From NCBI GenBank assembly GCA_947184155.2, contig CAMXCT020004001.1, positions 165,563 to 229,562 of the forward strand: a stretch of DNA of 64,000 nucleotides, written 5' to 3'. The notes beneath the pieces were generated by a model. That model had not been told where the DNA came from and made no database searches. It worked only from the letters and a program-made list of their open reading frames with translations. Source of the stretch: Cladocopium goreaui (taxonomy: Eukaryota > Sar > Dinophyceae > Suessiales > Symbiodiniaceae). The position numbers were made by a program, and so were the translations under genes. Of the stretch, positions 21,955-33,301 are shown one piece after another; position 1 is the first letter of the stretch, and each line of letters starts with the position of its first letter.

Positions 21955-24520
21955 GTGATCATGGGGTTGGGTCTGGGGTGGGGCTGCAATGACGTTGTGA
22001 TGTGATGTAAGACATGTTGTGATGTTACGCCAGAGATGGGGTTGGGTCTGGGGTGGGGCTGCAATGACGTTGTGATGTGATGTAAACATTTGGGTGTTAC
22101 GCAGAGATGGGGTTGGGTTGTTGTGATGTGATGTAAGACGTTGTGATGTTACCCAGAGATGGGGTTGGGTCTGGGGTGGGGCTGCAATGACGTTGTGATG
22201 TGATGTAAGACATGTTGTGATGTTACGCCAGAGATGGGGTTGGGTCTGGGGTGGGGCTGCAATGACGTTGTGATGTGATGTAAGACATGTTGTGATGTTA
22301 CGCCAGAGATGGGGTTGGGTCTGGGGTGGGGCTGCAATGATGTTGTGATGTGATGTAAGACAAGTTGTGATGTTACGCCAGAGATGGGGTTGGGTCTTGG
22401 GTGGGGCCGCAATGACGCTATGATGTGATGTAAGACCAGTTGTGATGTTACGCCAGAGATGGGGTTGGGTCTGGGGCGGGGCTGCAATGACGTTGTGATG
22501 TGATGTAAGACATGTTGTGATGTTACGCCAGAGATGGGGTTGGTTCTGGGGTGGGGCCCTGCAATTGAACGTTTATGTGATGGGATGTAAGACATGTTGT
22601 GATGTTACGCCCAGAGATGGGGTTGGGTTCGGGGGGGCTGCAATGACGTGTGATGTGTGTAGACATGTTGTGATGTTAGCCAGGATGGGGTTGTGGTTGG
22701 GTGGGGCTGGTGTTTGCAATTGCAATGAGTTGTATGTGATTGTAAGACATGTTGTGATGTTACGCCAAGAGATGGGGTTGGGGTTCTGGGTGGGGCTGCA
22801 ATGACGTTGTGATGTGATGTAAGACATGTTGTGATGTTACGCCAGAGATGGGGTTGGGTCTGGGGTGGGGCTGCAATGACGATGTGATGTGATGTAAGAC
22901 ATGTTGTGATGTTACGCCAGAGATGGGGTTGGGTCTGGGGTGGGGCGGCAATGACGTTGTGATGTGATGTAAGACATGTTGTGATGTTACGCCAGAGATG
23001 GGGTTGGGCCTGGGGTGGGGCTGCAATGACGTTGTGATTTGATGTAAGACATGTTGTGATGTTGCGCCAGAGATGGGGTTGGGTCTGGGGTGGGGCTGCA
23101 ATTATCTTGTAGTGTGATGTAAGACATGTTGTGATCTTGCGCCACAGATGGGGTTGGGTCTGGGGTGGGGCTGCAATGGCGTTGTGATGTGATGTAAGAC
23201 ATGTTGTGATGTTACGCCAGGGATGGGGTTGGGTCTGGGGTGGGGCTGCAATGACGTTGTGATGTGATGTAAGACATGTTGTGATGTTACGCCAGGGATG
23301 GGGTTGGGTCTGGGGTGGGGCTGCAATGACGTTGTGATGTGATGTAAGACATGTTGTGATGTTACGCCAGAGATGGGGTTGGGTCTGGGGGGGGGCTGCA
23401 ATGACGTTGTGATGTGATGTAAGCCATGTTGTGATGTTACGCCAGAGATGGGGTTGGGTCTGGGGTGGGGCTGCAATGACGTTGTGATGTGATGTAAGAC
23501 ATGTTGTGATGTTACGCCAGAGATGGGGTTGGGTCTGGGGTGGGGTTGCAATGACGTTGTGATGTGATGTAAGACATGTTGTGATGTTACGCCAGAGATG
23601 GGGTTGGGTCTGGGGTGGGGCTGCAATGACGTTGTGATGTGATGTAAGACATGTTGTGATGTTACGCCAGAGATGGGGTTGGGTCTGGGGTGGGGCTGCA
23701 ATGACGTTGTGATGTGATGTAAGACATGTTGTGATGTTACGCCAGAGATGGGGTTGGGTCTGGGGTGGGGCTGCAATGACGTTGTGATGTGATGTAAGAC
23801 ATGTTGTGATGTTACGCCAGAGATGGGGTTGGGTCTGGGGTGGGGCTGCAATGACGTTGTGATGTGATGTAAGACATGTTGTGATGTTACGCCAGAGATG
23901 GGGTTGGGTCTGGGGTGGGGCTGCAATGACGTCGTGATGTGATGTAAGACATGTTGTGATGTTACGCCACAGGTGGGGTTGGGTCTGGGGTGGGGCTGCA
24001 ATGACGTTGTGATGTGATGTAAGACATGTTGTGATGTTACGCCAGAGATGGGGTTGGGTCTGGGGTGGGGCTGCAATGACGTTGTGATGTGATGTAAGAC
24101 ATGTTGTGATGTTACGCCAGGGATGGGGTTGGGTCTGGGGTGGGGCTGCAATGACGTTGTGATGTGATGTAAGACATTTTGTGATGTTACGCCAGAGATG
24201 GGGTTGGGTCCGGGGTGGGGCTGCAATGACGTTGTGATGTGATGTAAGACATGTTGTGATGTTACGCCAGAGATGGGGTTGGGTCTGGGGTGGGGCTGCA
24301 ATGACGTTGTGATTTGATGTAAGACATGTTGTGATGTTGCGCCAGAGATGGGGTTGGGTCTGGGGTGGGGCTGCAATTATCTTGTAGTGTGATGTAAGAC
24401 ATGTTGTGATCTTACGCCACAGATGGGGTTGGGTCTGGGGTGGGGCTGCAATGACGTTGTGATGTGATGTAAGACATGTTGTGATGTTACGCTAGGGATG
24501 GGGTTGGGTCTGGGGTGGTG
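21955..24520. repeat. 75-bp satellite array, about 34 copies
   Basis: Unit GATGGGGTTGGGTCTGGGGT... through GACGTTGTGATGTGATGTAA to ATGTTGTGATGTTACGCCAG, 75 bp. Copies left of about 22760 are diverged with indels; those right of it are nearly identical. Because 75 is a multiple of three, the - strand frame stays open for 424 codons (ITTSLQPHPRPNPISGVTSQ repeated), which I regard as a by-product. The block from 23101 to 24376 shows a 1275-bp higher-order period. Confidence 0.95.
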
Positions 24521-24589
24521 CAGTGTCAGAGATGTGCTTTCCTGTAGGTCTAGATATTTCCGATTGTTTGGAATTTATGAATATGTAAT

Positions 24590-24690
24590 ATGTAGATATA
24601 TATATATGTGCATGTGTGTGTGTCAAGTCACATTTATATATGGATATAAATATATATATATATACATGTATATATGTATATAAGAATCAG
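24590..24690. repeat. TA-rich simple repeat
   Basis: ATATATATACATGTATATAT-type sequence. Confidence 0.85.
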
Positions 24691-24820
24691 TGTACATGTC
24701 CAAGTATGCAAGGTATGTGTCTATGTCTGGTCTATCATGTATGCAACACGATCCTAACATAGTCTTGGCTTCCATGCGTTTTTTTTTCGCTGTTTTGCAC
24801 ATGGACGTGTAAAACCCATT

Positions 24821-25108
24821 GTGAATAGCACAAAATGGACACAAAGTGCTGTAAAACGCAAGGCATTTGAACATGGCGTAAAATCCATGGTGAGAGAAAG
24901 TGCCATAGGGGTTGTCGAAATAGCAAGATGCTTGTTGTCAAAACAAACAAAATCAACGGGACCGCAACGGACGACGTTACCTGGTTTGTGCCCCCATGAT
25001 CATTGGTTTAAGCCACCAGCGTGGCAAGCGTACATCTTTGTCTTGGGGGGGCACCCCGCGGATATCTGCATTGGGTGGTGCTGTGCTGCCGCATTGCTGG
25101 GTAAGTGA
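24821..25108 (+). CDS. Intronless ORF, 95 codons
   Basis: Open + frame MNSTKWTQSAVKRKAFEHGV ... HPADICIGWCCAAALLGK. No family recognised, codon quality is medium, and the - strand is also open. Could be a small gene or chance. Confidence 0.25.
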   Translation: MNSTKWTQSAVKRKAFEHGVKSMVRESAIGVVEIARCLLSKQTKSTGPQRTTLPGLCPHDHWFKPPAWQAYIFVLGGHPADICIGWCCAAALLGK

Positions 25109-26213
25109 CAGCAACATATGCCTCAGCGTGAAGTGATGACAATAGTCGGTGAAACCACGTCACAACAGGTTGATTTCCGATGTGGGAATCGTGCTTTGTG
25201 GAAAAAGGACGTTTTATTTCTAAAATGTTTGGGGCGTTTATTGTATTGTTTTTTTTGGTTATGAAATTGAATTGGTTTTGGTTGGCAACCCCTTCCGAAA
25301 AATGTGGGTTTAGCCGATAAAGCCGCACAGCCAGAATTGCCACGGCCAGGGGGAAACAGCCCAAGCGGCAGAGGTGATGAAGCAGGCTGGAATTGAACCA
25401 ATGAATCATGAACGCGGGTTTGGTATGACTTATGGACTTGGATGATCCCGTGAGCATGGTTTGTGGTTGAAAAATGATTGGCGAATATCTACCATATTTG
25501 GCTGTTCGGACATGGTGGATATCGCAAAGTTGCACAAACAACTGTGGGATGGTGATCTTTGATGGCCCGGGTCGAAGCTGTCAACTAGCAAAATGATAAC
25601 ATATCATCATAGCAATTGATGTGGATGAATGGGGGCTAGGTCACTACCAGGTTTTCCAGCTATCGGTGGATGACTACACACCACCCCGGTTGTTGATCCG
25701 CACCGTGACTTGATTCAGATGCAACTCATGTTGGGAGATTGGGCACCCAGCACTAGGTGGCAGCAAATTTGCTGCAAGCAGCCAGAGATGGCACGTTGTT
25801 ACGGTGGCAGGCGCCGTTTCAGATTTTGGAACCATTGGAAGAACGCTCCAACGGGGGATTTCCAAATTGATCCATTGACTGAGTTCAAATCAAGGGCCCA
25901 AAGCTCCCAATATGTAGAAGGCTCATTGATGGCTTTGGTGTGGCAAAGAAATCTGCACCAGAATATGCCAGAGTTTATCGAATCTTCATTCTGGTTGGTC
26001 ATTAAATTCTTGCAACGCATGAATTTGATGGTTGGCCCCTCGTTGAAACCGCTGACAGGCATGGTTTTCCCCATTGTTAGTTTTGAGGTGCTAGGGAAAT
26101 TTACAAAGGGAAAAATCGAAAACTCATTGACCAACCTTGGTTTGCTGCCTCGGCTATCTATTGATTTTCCGGTGGATTTTTCAGGTCTCAATGCCAAATC
26201 CCATGAATTCCAG

Positions 26214-26277
26214 GCGGAACATCTGGCACAACGACTCCAACGGGGGTCACAGGTGCGACAGCGGGAAATCAAGAAAG
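26214..26277 (+). CDS. Internal exon
   Basis: Sits between AATTCCAG| and AGAAAG|GTGAGT, a textbook donor. Reads AEHLAQRLQRGSQVRQREIK. A basic helical segment; it leaves one base over (phase 1). The 197-codon + frame around it (25710-26303) is probably mostly intron. Confidence 0.5.
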
Positions 26278-26839
26278 GTGAGTCTGGTAAGGTCGATGTT
26301 TGATGTTCTTTGTCAAGGTGATTGGTGAAGTAACGCGTTGTCAGCGTCCAAAAAAAGATGTTGTTAAAATGCTACCCATGGAATTAAACAATACCAGTTT
26401 TTGTGAAAACCGGAGTTGATATGAGTTGATATGATCCTAAAATCTGCGGCTTCTGGGTGGTTTCGGATCATTTTAGTCTTGTAGATGGTCCTTTTTGGAA
26501 ATTCGTTGAATTAAATAGTTTCAGAATGTTTCAGAAGATTATTGGTGTCGGCTGGAACATTCTGCAACTCAAACATGGGGCACATAGCATGAACTCGTTC
26601 AGCTCCCAGGTTTCGCTGAAACCTGTGACATCGCAGATTTTGCGGTTTGATTTTGCGGGGACATGTATCCAATGTATCCTGCGCACACCCAGTTGAGATG
26701 ATGATCCCAATTGACTGGTGACTCTCATGTCATGATTGTCATGTTGATTTAGGATTAAGAAAACGCCAGTTTAGGAAAAAACAATCTATTTATAAAGCAG
26801 TATAGCAATTTTCCAGCTACACTCCCCAAAATTAGTCAG

Positions 26840-26947
26840 GGCCCATGGAGCAATTTTCGAGCAGCCCAGGCGCCTGGAATCGGCTGCTTGGATGCCAAAA
26901 CGCTGGTAGCAACGGTGGAACATTGGCCAATCATTGGAGTGGTTTAA
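26840..26947 (+). CDS. Terminal exon candidate
   Basis: Follows TTAGTCAG|GGC. Reads SNFRAAQAPGIGCLDAKTLV then ATVEHWPIIGVV and TAA. May end the gene that includes the exon at 26214. The family is unknown. Confidence 0.45.
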   Translation, partial: GPWSNFRAAQAPGIGCLDAKTLVATVEHWPIIGVV

Positions 26948-27239
26948 TAGGGAAAATTGAAAGGATGCCATCTATGTTTTATGGTTAAAACATGTTAAAA
27001 CACATTAAACACCCATGGTTTTCCCTGTAGAATTTCCCCTTGAATCTGTTTGAACATTGGTCATAGACATGGCGCCGAGAACTTCAACTTTGCCGCAGCC
27101 GAATCTTCTTTGGGATTAATTATAATGATTATATAATATATATATATATATATCAATCATCCCAGCCAAAAGGGCATACCCAATTTCATAAACCCCAATG
27201 GGTGGCAGTTTATGCAATTATCATCAGTTACCCTTTGAT

Positions 27240-27324
27240 AATCAACCGTGACAATTGAAAATCCACCATTCTATTAACGCATCCATTGAGTTCCGCATTT
27301 TTCAGCTAGCCATGTTTGATCACA
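27240..27324. mobile_element. Inverted-repeat element, family D
   Basis: AATCAACCGTGACAATTGAAAA to TTTTTCAGCTAGCCATGTTTGAT, a diverged copy. Confidence 0.5.
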
Positions 27325-27385
27325 ATCATCAATGGATTTAAGCCCCTGCAACCTCCAAAAGATAGAACCGTAATTCATGACTATT

Positions 27386-27520
27386 TACCCTCTGGTTATG
27401 ACTAACATAGCGAACTGGAAAATCCCTGAAATAAATGAAGTTTTGAATGCTGGGAAAATCATCTATTTCGATTAGGGCCATCATTTTCCATGGCGAACTG
27501 TTAGTCATAACCAGAGGGTA
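27386..27520. mobile_element. Inverted-repeat element, family A (long subtype)
   Basis: TACCCTCTGGTTATGACTAA to TTAGTCATAACCAGAGGGTA: 20-bp perfect terminal inverted repeats. Confidence 0.9.
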
Positions 27521-27539
27521 AAGATTTTAAAGGGGATTG

Positions 27540-27690
27540 AAACATTTTTTTTGGCGGGTACTATACCCCATGAGGATCCCAAAGTTCACCGAGGTGATTT
27601 GGAGTCACCTGATGGGTCAGAGAGGTGCTGTCCATTCGGTTCCTAGTTATGTGAACTTTTGGAGATCAAGTTCCATAAAGTCATAGAAAA
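27540..27690 (+). CDS. Exon candidate
   Basis: After ATCCCAAAG| the frame reads FTEVIWSHLMGQRGAVHSVP then SYVNFWRSSSIKS and TAG. Another + frame (DPKVHRGDLESPDGSERCCP) is also open. Confidence 0.3.
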
Positions 27691-27760
27691 TCTATATAAT
27701 TAATCATAATTATCAAAGACATTATCAAACACCAGTGTCTTTTTCCCCTGCATCGGGCAG

Positions 27761-27791
27761 GCCCATGATTTCGAGGAGTTCATGTTCCGAG
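27761..27791 (+). CDS. Small exon candidate (31 nt)
   Basis: Sits between ATCGGGCAG| and TTCCGAG|GTGGGA. Reads AHDFEEFMFR. Clean splice sites, but the short length limits certainty. Confidence 0.35.
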
Positions 27792-28284
27792 GTGGGAGGG
27801 GGCCACAACAAATAGCGTGGCAGCAGTGCTAATGGAATGGGAACATTCATTTTCGCTGGATTTCAGGGCATGGTTTTTTTCCCAAGTTTTCAAGAGGTGC
27901 GATTTTCTAGTTTGAACCGCTCATGAGAAATTGGTTCTTTTGGGAAACCAAAGGGAAAGCTCGAGAAAAAGCAACAAGGTCCATGGTAAGTCGTGTGAGT
28001 TTGGCACTAAGCATCCATGGCCCAGGTAGCGTCGATTGCAGTTCATGACGTTGGGAGCCTTAAACATGTTGAACCATGAGCCAAATCATGGAATCATGGA
28101 AACTTCACCTGGGTAGTTTGAGCATCTTCCAATCTTGAAGTTGGACACAAATAGATGTTCCCTAAAGGGAAGCCACAATTTTTATTGAGCATCATCATTC
28201 CAATGTCCCAATTGATGGATTATTTCCAGCTACTTACCAACCAACTTCAAAAAAACCGGAAGTGATGAAGTGAGGTTCATCATA

Positions 28285-28380
28285 TACCCTCTGGTAAACT
28301 AACATAGCTATTGAAAATCACAATTTTTAATGGACTATAACTGACCATTTTCAATAGCTATGTTAAATTACCAGAGGGTA
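28285..28380. mobile_element. Inverted-repeat element, family A
   Basis: TACCCTCTGGTAAACTAACA to TGTTAAATTACCAGAGGGTA, almost perfectly palindromic. Confidence 0.9.
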
Positions 28381-28381
28381 T

Positions 28382-28660
28382 CACCATATATCACCATATA
28401 TCACCTGCGAGGAATCCCAACTATCACCAAGATCTCAAACCCATCACCAGATATTTCACCAACATTTCACCATGCATGCACCACAATTCACCATATATAG
28501 ATTCACTATAATTAACGTTAATTAACCATAATTAACCATAATTAGCAATAATTAACCAACATTTCGCCAACAATTCATCAAAATTCACCATAATTAACCA
28601 TATATTAACCAGATATTCACCAATATCAATCATACTGTGGATGGAAAAACGAAATCCTGC
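28382..28660. repeat. CACCATATAT / AATTAACC repeats
   Basis: Irregular tandem units of CACCATATAT, ATTCACCATAATT and ATAATTAACC. Related units return at 28870-29100. No gene seen. Confidence 0.7.
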
Positions 28661-28916
28661 ACCACCAACTTGGGATGGTTGAAAGCCAAACAAAATAAAT
28701 CATGTTATTTTTTGCCCATCTATCAACTGGTGCAGGATTTTGCAACCATCCACAAGGTGCCTAGATCGGGTTAAGTTGATGTTCATAGACTCACAGTTGG
28801 TGAAAACAATGGCGACAAATTTCAGCTTTCCCAACCAAAAACCAAGACCTAGGCCAGAAATCCAGATGTTCACTCTATAATTCACCATAATTCACCATAT
28901 ATAGATTCACTATATG

Positions 28917-29031
28917 TACCCTCTGCTTATTTAACATAGCCATGGAAAATCACCATGCTATTAATAGGTACACCATCTATTTCTATGGGCCATGTATACC
29001 ATGGCGAACTGTTAGTCACAATCAGAGGGTA
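28917..29031. mobile_element. Inverted-repeat element, family A
   Basis: TACCCTCTGCTTATTTAACA to GTTAGTCACAATCAGAGGGTA; the arms are of mixed subtype. Confidence 0.75.
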
Positions 29032-29138
29032 TCATTCACTATATAGATTCACCATAATTCACCACAATTCACTATATATAGATTCACTATATATATATAT
29101 ATCATTCACTATAATTCCATCCACATCTTCATTCCAAG

Positions 29139-29231
29139 GCCCTGGAGTTTGCGGCCAAACACTTGGCGACCTTGGAAGACCTACGAGATGACCTGTCGAT
29201 GTCCGTGGCCTTGCTGCTGGGGCGACATTGA
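29139..29231 (+). CDS. Terminal exon candidate
   Basis: Follows ATTCCAAG|GCC. Reads ALEFAAKHLATLEDLRDDLS then MSVALLLGRH and TGA. Strongly G/C third positions, amphipathic helix. The family is unknown. Confidence 0.5.
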   Translation, partial: ALEFAAKHLATLEDLRDDLSMSVALLLGRH

Positions 29232-29239
29232 TACATGAA

Positions 29240-29910
29240 CGTAAAGCCGTGGGAAATGGAGGAAGTGGTGGTATGGTTTCATAGGATTTCATGGGATTTA
29301 ATGGTTTTTAATGGGTTTTCATCAGATTTATTTGGATTTAGTTGATCTACATAGTAGGATTATTATGATTTCATGGGGATTTGCCATGTTTTAAGAGAAC
29401 TCGCTACACTTGGAGATTTTTCATTAATTTTATCATGAAAAATGGACAAACGATGATAGAAAACAGCAACCTCGGTGAACCATATCCACGAAAATTGATG
29501 GAGCATCAATTCTTGCATAGCTTATTATCGATTTTATAGATGAGAACCGGCTGCATTTACAGCTACATACAGCTACTGTTGTCAGCGGTTCTGATGGTCT
29601 TATCATCTAGGTGATGAGGATGGATGGGTTACATGGTGGAACCAGTTACATCCCATGGTAGCTGGGTTCAACAGAAAAGTGTCCCAAAAAGACATTCTCT
29701 TACGGTGGCCCGTGTCAACATATTAGTTATATTGATATTATGAGATTTTTCTGACATATTGTAACGTTCACAAAAAACAGATCCGATGAATACGCCAAGA
29801 TTAAGCTTCAATCCCGTTAGATTCTTAGACCTGAACAGACTCAGAGATATAGAAACTTCATGAAGACTTTCTACCGTTATCTACCCATATATCTACCGGG
29901 TCTCAACATT
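29240..29910. other. No gene recognised
   Basis: Spacer with a short run of GGATTTAATGGTTTTTAATGG units at 29280-29335. No convincing exon. Confidence 0.5.
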
Positions 29911-29916
29911 TCCAAG

Positions 29917-31148
29917 TCAACCCTTGGAGACTTGGCGCAGCCGCTTTTCGCAAGGTCACAGGTGTCACAGGGCTCGGAGCGCGAGTGGTTCCTGAGTGAA
30001 GTGGCGGGCGAAGTGACCCACCAGGTGCCCCATGGGCGACATGGGATGGCCATGGGATGAAGTCGAGAAAGTTTTAGAGATCCGTGGTGACAGGGGCGTT
30101 TTTGTAGCAACTTGATGCCACCTCGAAATTTTTGGGGGATGGGAGGGGGATGAAGTGGAAAAACTGATCTGATAGGTTTTTTTTTGGGCTGCATCGATCC
30201 TGCTTGGGGTACGCACATTCGATTCCATAAATTTGAAGGTCTTTGAAACATGTGATGATATGTGATGCTGGGCCATGGCTGAAGCTAAAAGATCTGACGG
30301 CATGTTCAAGAAGAAAACATGAATTTATGTATTGTTTATATTTGTTGATACCTTTCAATCTTTTTGTTGCTAAACTTCTAGGGTGCCAATCGGCATTGAT
30401 CCATTCATCACCCCCTTGCAGGTGATGAACGCGTTGGAAAGTTGAGATCTTCGACGGCAGCTGCTGAATCAGATTTTGGCCCTGGAATCTGATGGAGCTC
30501 CACTTTTTGGGGCATCCTTCAGGTTTTTTTCTTCCAGGCTTTTGTGACGTTTCTGGAATATCTGGAATGGTGCAAGTGATGGTCTCCAGTTTTGCCCAAT
30601 AGGCTGCAGGTTGAAATCAGGCTTGCGGCCTATGCTTGCACAGCATGTCATGAGGACTCCGCGAAGCGGAGGTCCTCGCAGATGGCTTGCTTAGATTCAA
30701 CGAAAACAACAGCTGTGGGCCGTGGGCCGTGCTGTGGTTGAATCAACCATTAATCAACGGATTAATCAACCATCAATAACCATCAATAACAATCAACCAT
30801 GAACCAACCATCAATAACCATTAATAACCATGAATATATATATATATATACATATAATCATCAATAACAACCAATAACCATTAATCAACTATCATTTTTC
30901 TTTAAGTAAACAAACCCTTCGCTGGCGCTTTTTATGTGATCATCCGCCAATTCCAAGGCCTTGGTCAAAGGACTTGTGGTGGTGAGCCAGGTGGGATTCG
31001 AGAAATCATACGTTTGGGGTGAGTTTCTCAAGTTTTTTCGTATCGTTTGTAAAATCATAGATTAAAATCATGGATTTAACCATAACAAATGGTGATTTTC
31101 CTTGGTTTTGTTAGTTTACCGGAGGGTATCGTTTTTCTTGGAGTTATG

Positions 31149-31179
<31 letters not shown>

Positions 31180-33010
31180 ACTGGTTGGTGGTTTGGAATA
31201 TGAATTTCTATGACTTTCCATATGCCAGATACAGTCGTTAAAACACATTTGACACCAGTTAAAAACATGTTAAAAACAGGCTAAAACCAGTTAAACAACA
31301 GTTAAAAACAGGCTAAAAACACTTAAACAACAGGTAAACAACAGGTAAACAACCAGGTAAACAACATTTGACACCAGTCAACCAGTCAAAAACCCGCCGG
31401 GTCCGAAGCCTTTCAGGTGGGTGCTTCAGATGTGCACTTCGCATATCTCTTCGAGGCATGGCCAATGGCTTGTTGGAAGGTTTTCAAACTCATTCATGGG
31501 TGAAATTGGGTACGATTTACTGGGATTTACTGCGATTTACTATGGTTTTCTATGATCTGCTATGGTTTTTCGCGTGGTTTACCATGATGGTTTACTACAG
31601 TTAATGATGGTTTATGATGGTTTACTCTACTATCGATATTGCATGATGCTGCCATCATTCTTCTTATTTTCCGGGCCACATTACCCAAGATATGATCCCA
31701 TTTCTACCTTGACAATCAGCCGTTGACCTTGGAAAATTGGAGCGAGTTGCCGGATGATTTTGTTTCAAAGGTGGTAATTCAGAAGTGGCCCCGTGATGGG
31801 CTGTGGATATTTCCACGACCGGCTAGGTGGAACATCGGAACATGGCGAAGACAGCGGTGAAGTCTGCTCCTCAATCTGCTTCGTCTTTTTTTGTCCAAAA
31901 GTTGGTTTGGGTTTTTGTTTCAAATGGTGGACCCAATCAGCAGCTCAATACCCTCTGGTAAACTAACATAGCTATTGAGGATGGCCATGTTTAATGGGAA
32001 AATTCACTATAAATGGCCATTTTCAAGAGCTATTTTGACAGAGGGTACATGACCATGCCCCATTCAGATGGAGTTTCTGAGCCAGGAACTTCCAGTTCCC
32101 TGACAAGGAAGACTCAGAGAGGCGGACCCCCACACGTTTTGGCGTTGGTAATGTTGATGCAGCTATAAGCTCCTTGAGGGAGTCAAAAACACATGGATTT
32201 CCCAACAAATTTCCAACATCAACACGTGCTGGTTTCATAGCTTCATCCATTTTTTTTCGCAGCTTGTGTAGGTGTGCAGCCTCTCTCAAGAAAGAGTCCG
32301 GGAAATTGCGGCGTTGTGCCGTTGCTCATTTGCACCAACTTTGGGACCTAAAAATCGCAGAGCGACTGGACTTCGGATTTCCAGCCATTCTGAGACCAGC
32401 CACGACTGGGACGAGCTGATTCCGGGCATGGTGGCTGGGCTGGTGAGGATTGCTGGTGGTTTTCGGCGGATGAACATCTTTGCTAAGGATTTGAGCAGCA
32501 AAACACTTTATGATATCATAGTCATAGTATATCATAGTAGAATTGAAGAATATCATCATCATATTCATCATCTTATTGGTTATTTGATATCTGATGATTC
32601 TGATGCTGGGGAGCCACGGCTCAGGGCTGATCTGGCTGCGTGTCCGTGTCCTGTGTTCAGGTGGAGGCCTTGCAGAAACTCTCTGGCGCCAAGGCGATTC
32701 CGGATCGCGGTTTGGGGGGTTGGGCACCATGGTGCACCATGATGACCATTGGTGCACCAGTGAACCTGGAGGTGAACCAACCATTCAATGGATTGGTTTG
32801 TTGGGGAAAATCTTAACCGGAAACCATCGATTTTCCCATTTTTTATATGGGGCTTTCCTGTAAATTTTCCCCTAAACCAATCCATAGGTTGCCATAGGTT
32901 GCCGGGCTGGTTGCCATAGGTTGCCAGGCTGGTTGCACCTCCCTGATTTTCAGGATCGCAAAGAAGGGACGAAAGCAGATGGCCGAGCGGCCAGGTCGGG
33001 TTTGGCCTGG
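29917..33010 (+). CDS. + strand multi-exon gene, function unknown
   Basis: Exon candidates with matching phase 0 junctions: 29917-30024 (STLGDLAQPLFARSQVSQGS...EVTHQ|GTGCCC), 30958-30990 (ALVKGLVVVSQ|GTGGGA), 31417-31479 (VGASDVHFAYLFEAWPMACW), 31719 to about 31770 (PLTLENWSELPDDFVSK|GTGGTA), 32396-32443 (TSHDWDELIPGMVAGL|GTGAGG), 32661-32709 (VEALQKLSGAKAIPDR plus one base), then one starting 32954. All have AG acceptors and good codon quality. I could not assign a family. Some could be shadows, and exons may be missing between those listed. Family A and E elements and tandem repeats fill the introns. Confidence 0.45.
30652..30677. other. Perfect hairpin
   Basis: GAGGACTCCGC-GAA-GCGGAGGTCCTC: a stem of about 11 bp with a 3-4 base loop and one bulge, isolated in spacer sequence. 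Confidence 0.6.
30732..30895. repeat. ATCAATAACC repeat
   Basis: Tandem imperfect AACCATCAAT units, interrupted by a short ATATATAC stretch. Confidence 0.85.
31181..31235. mobile_element. Family B fragment
   Basis: CTGGTTGGTGGTTTGGAATA through TTTCCATATGCC; only the left half is present, right after a GAT repeat. Confidence 0.7.
31215..31370. repeat. AAACAACAGGTT-type minisatellite
   Basis: Imperfect 12-24 bp units of AGTTAAAAACAGGCTAAAA and AACAACAGGTA. Confidence 0.8.
31949..32047. mobile_element. Inverted-repeat element, family A
   Basis: TACCCTCTGGTAAACTAACA at the left; the right arm is shortened (GAGCTATTTTGACAGAGGGTA). Confidence 0.75.
32050..32329 (-). CDS. - strand coding-like block
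   Basis: About 90 codons open on - after AAATGAG|CA. Reads NFPDSFLREAAHLHKLRKKM, later FDSLKELIAASTLPTPKRVG and SSLSGNWKFLAQKLHLNGAW. Composition is very protein-like, but it lies within a putative intron of a + gene. + frames (KKESGKLRRCAVAHLHQLWD) also read well across its upper end. Could be a decayed unrelated gene. Confidence 0.35.
32786..32886. mobile_element. Inverted-repeat element, family E
   Basis: AATGGATTGGTTTGTTGGGG to TTTTCCCCTAAACCAATCCAT. About 85% alike to the copy at 54151-54262, including TTTTTTATATGGGG in the centre. Confidence 0.8.
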
Positions 33011-33301
33011 AAGGTGATGAAGCTGGTATTTGATGTATTTGCCCTGACTCTTATCCATGTTATAAGTGATGATGGGTCCAAGAAGGTTGGCAAGCCATGG
33101 TAAGCCATTGTGTTGGCAGATTTACGTTGGGAACTTATCTCATTCCCGATGATTAGCATGGTTTGGCTACTCGGGTTTGTGTTTCCAATACCATCATTAC
33201 AATAGGATATGATGCATATGATCCTTCAAGGAAACCATGGTTGTTCCTAGGACATTTGCGGGTCTCCTGTGGTTTTTGACCTCCAATCCAGTGAATCCTA
33301 G

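Noticed and set aside
25375..25410. GGAATTGAACCAATG, reminiscent of a tRNA T-arm in reverse
   Set aside because: No matching anticodon arm, acceptor stem or A-box region nearby.
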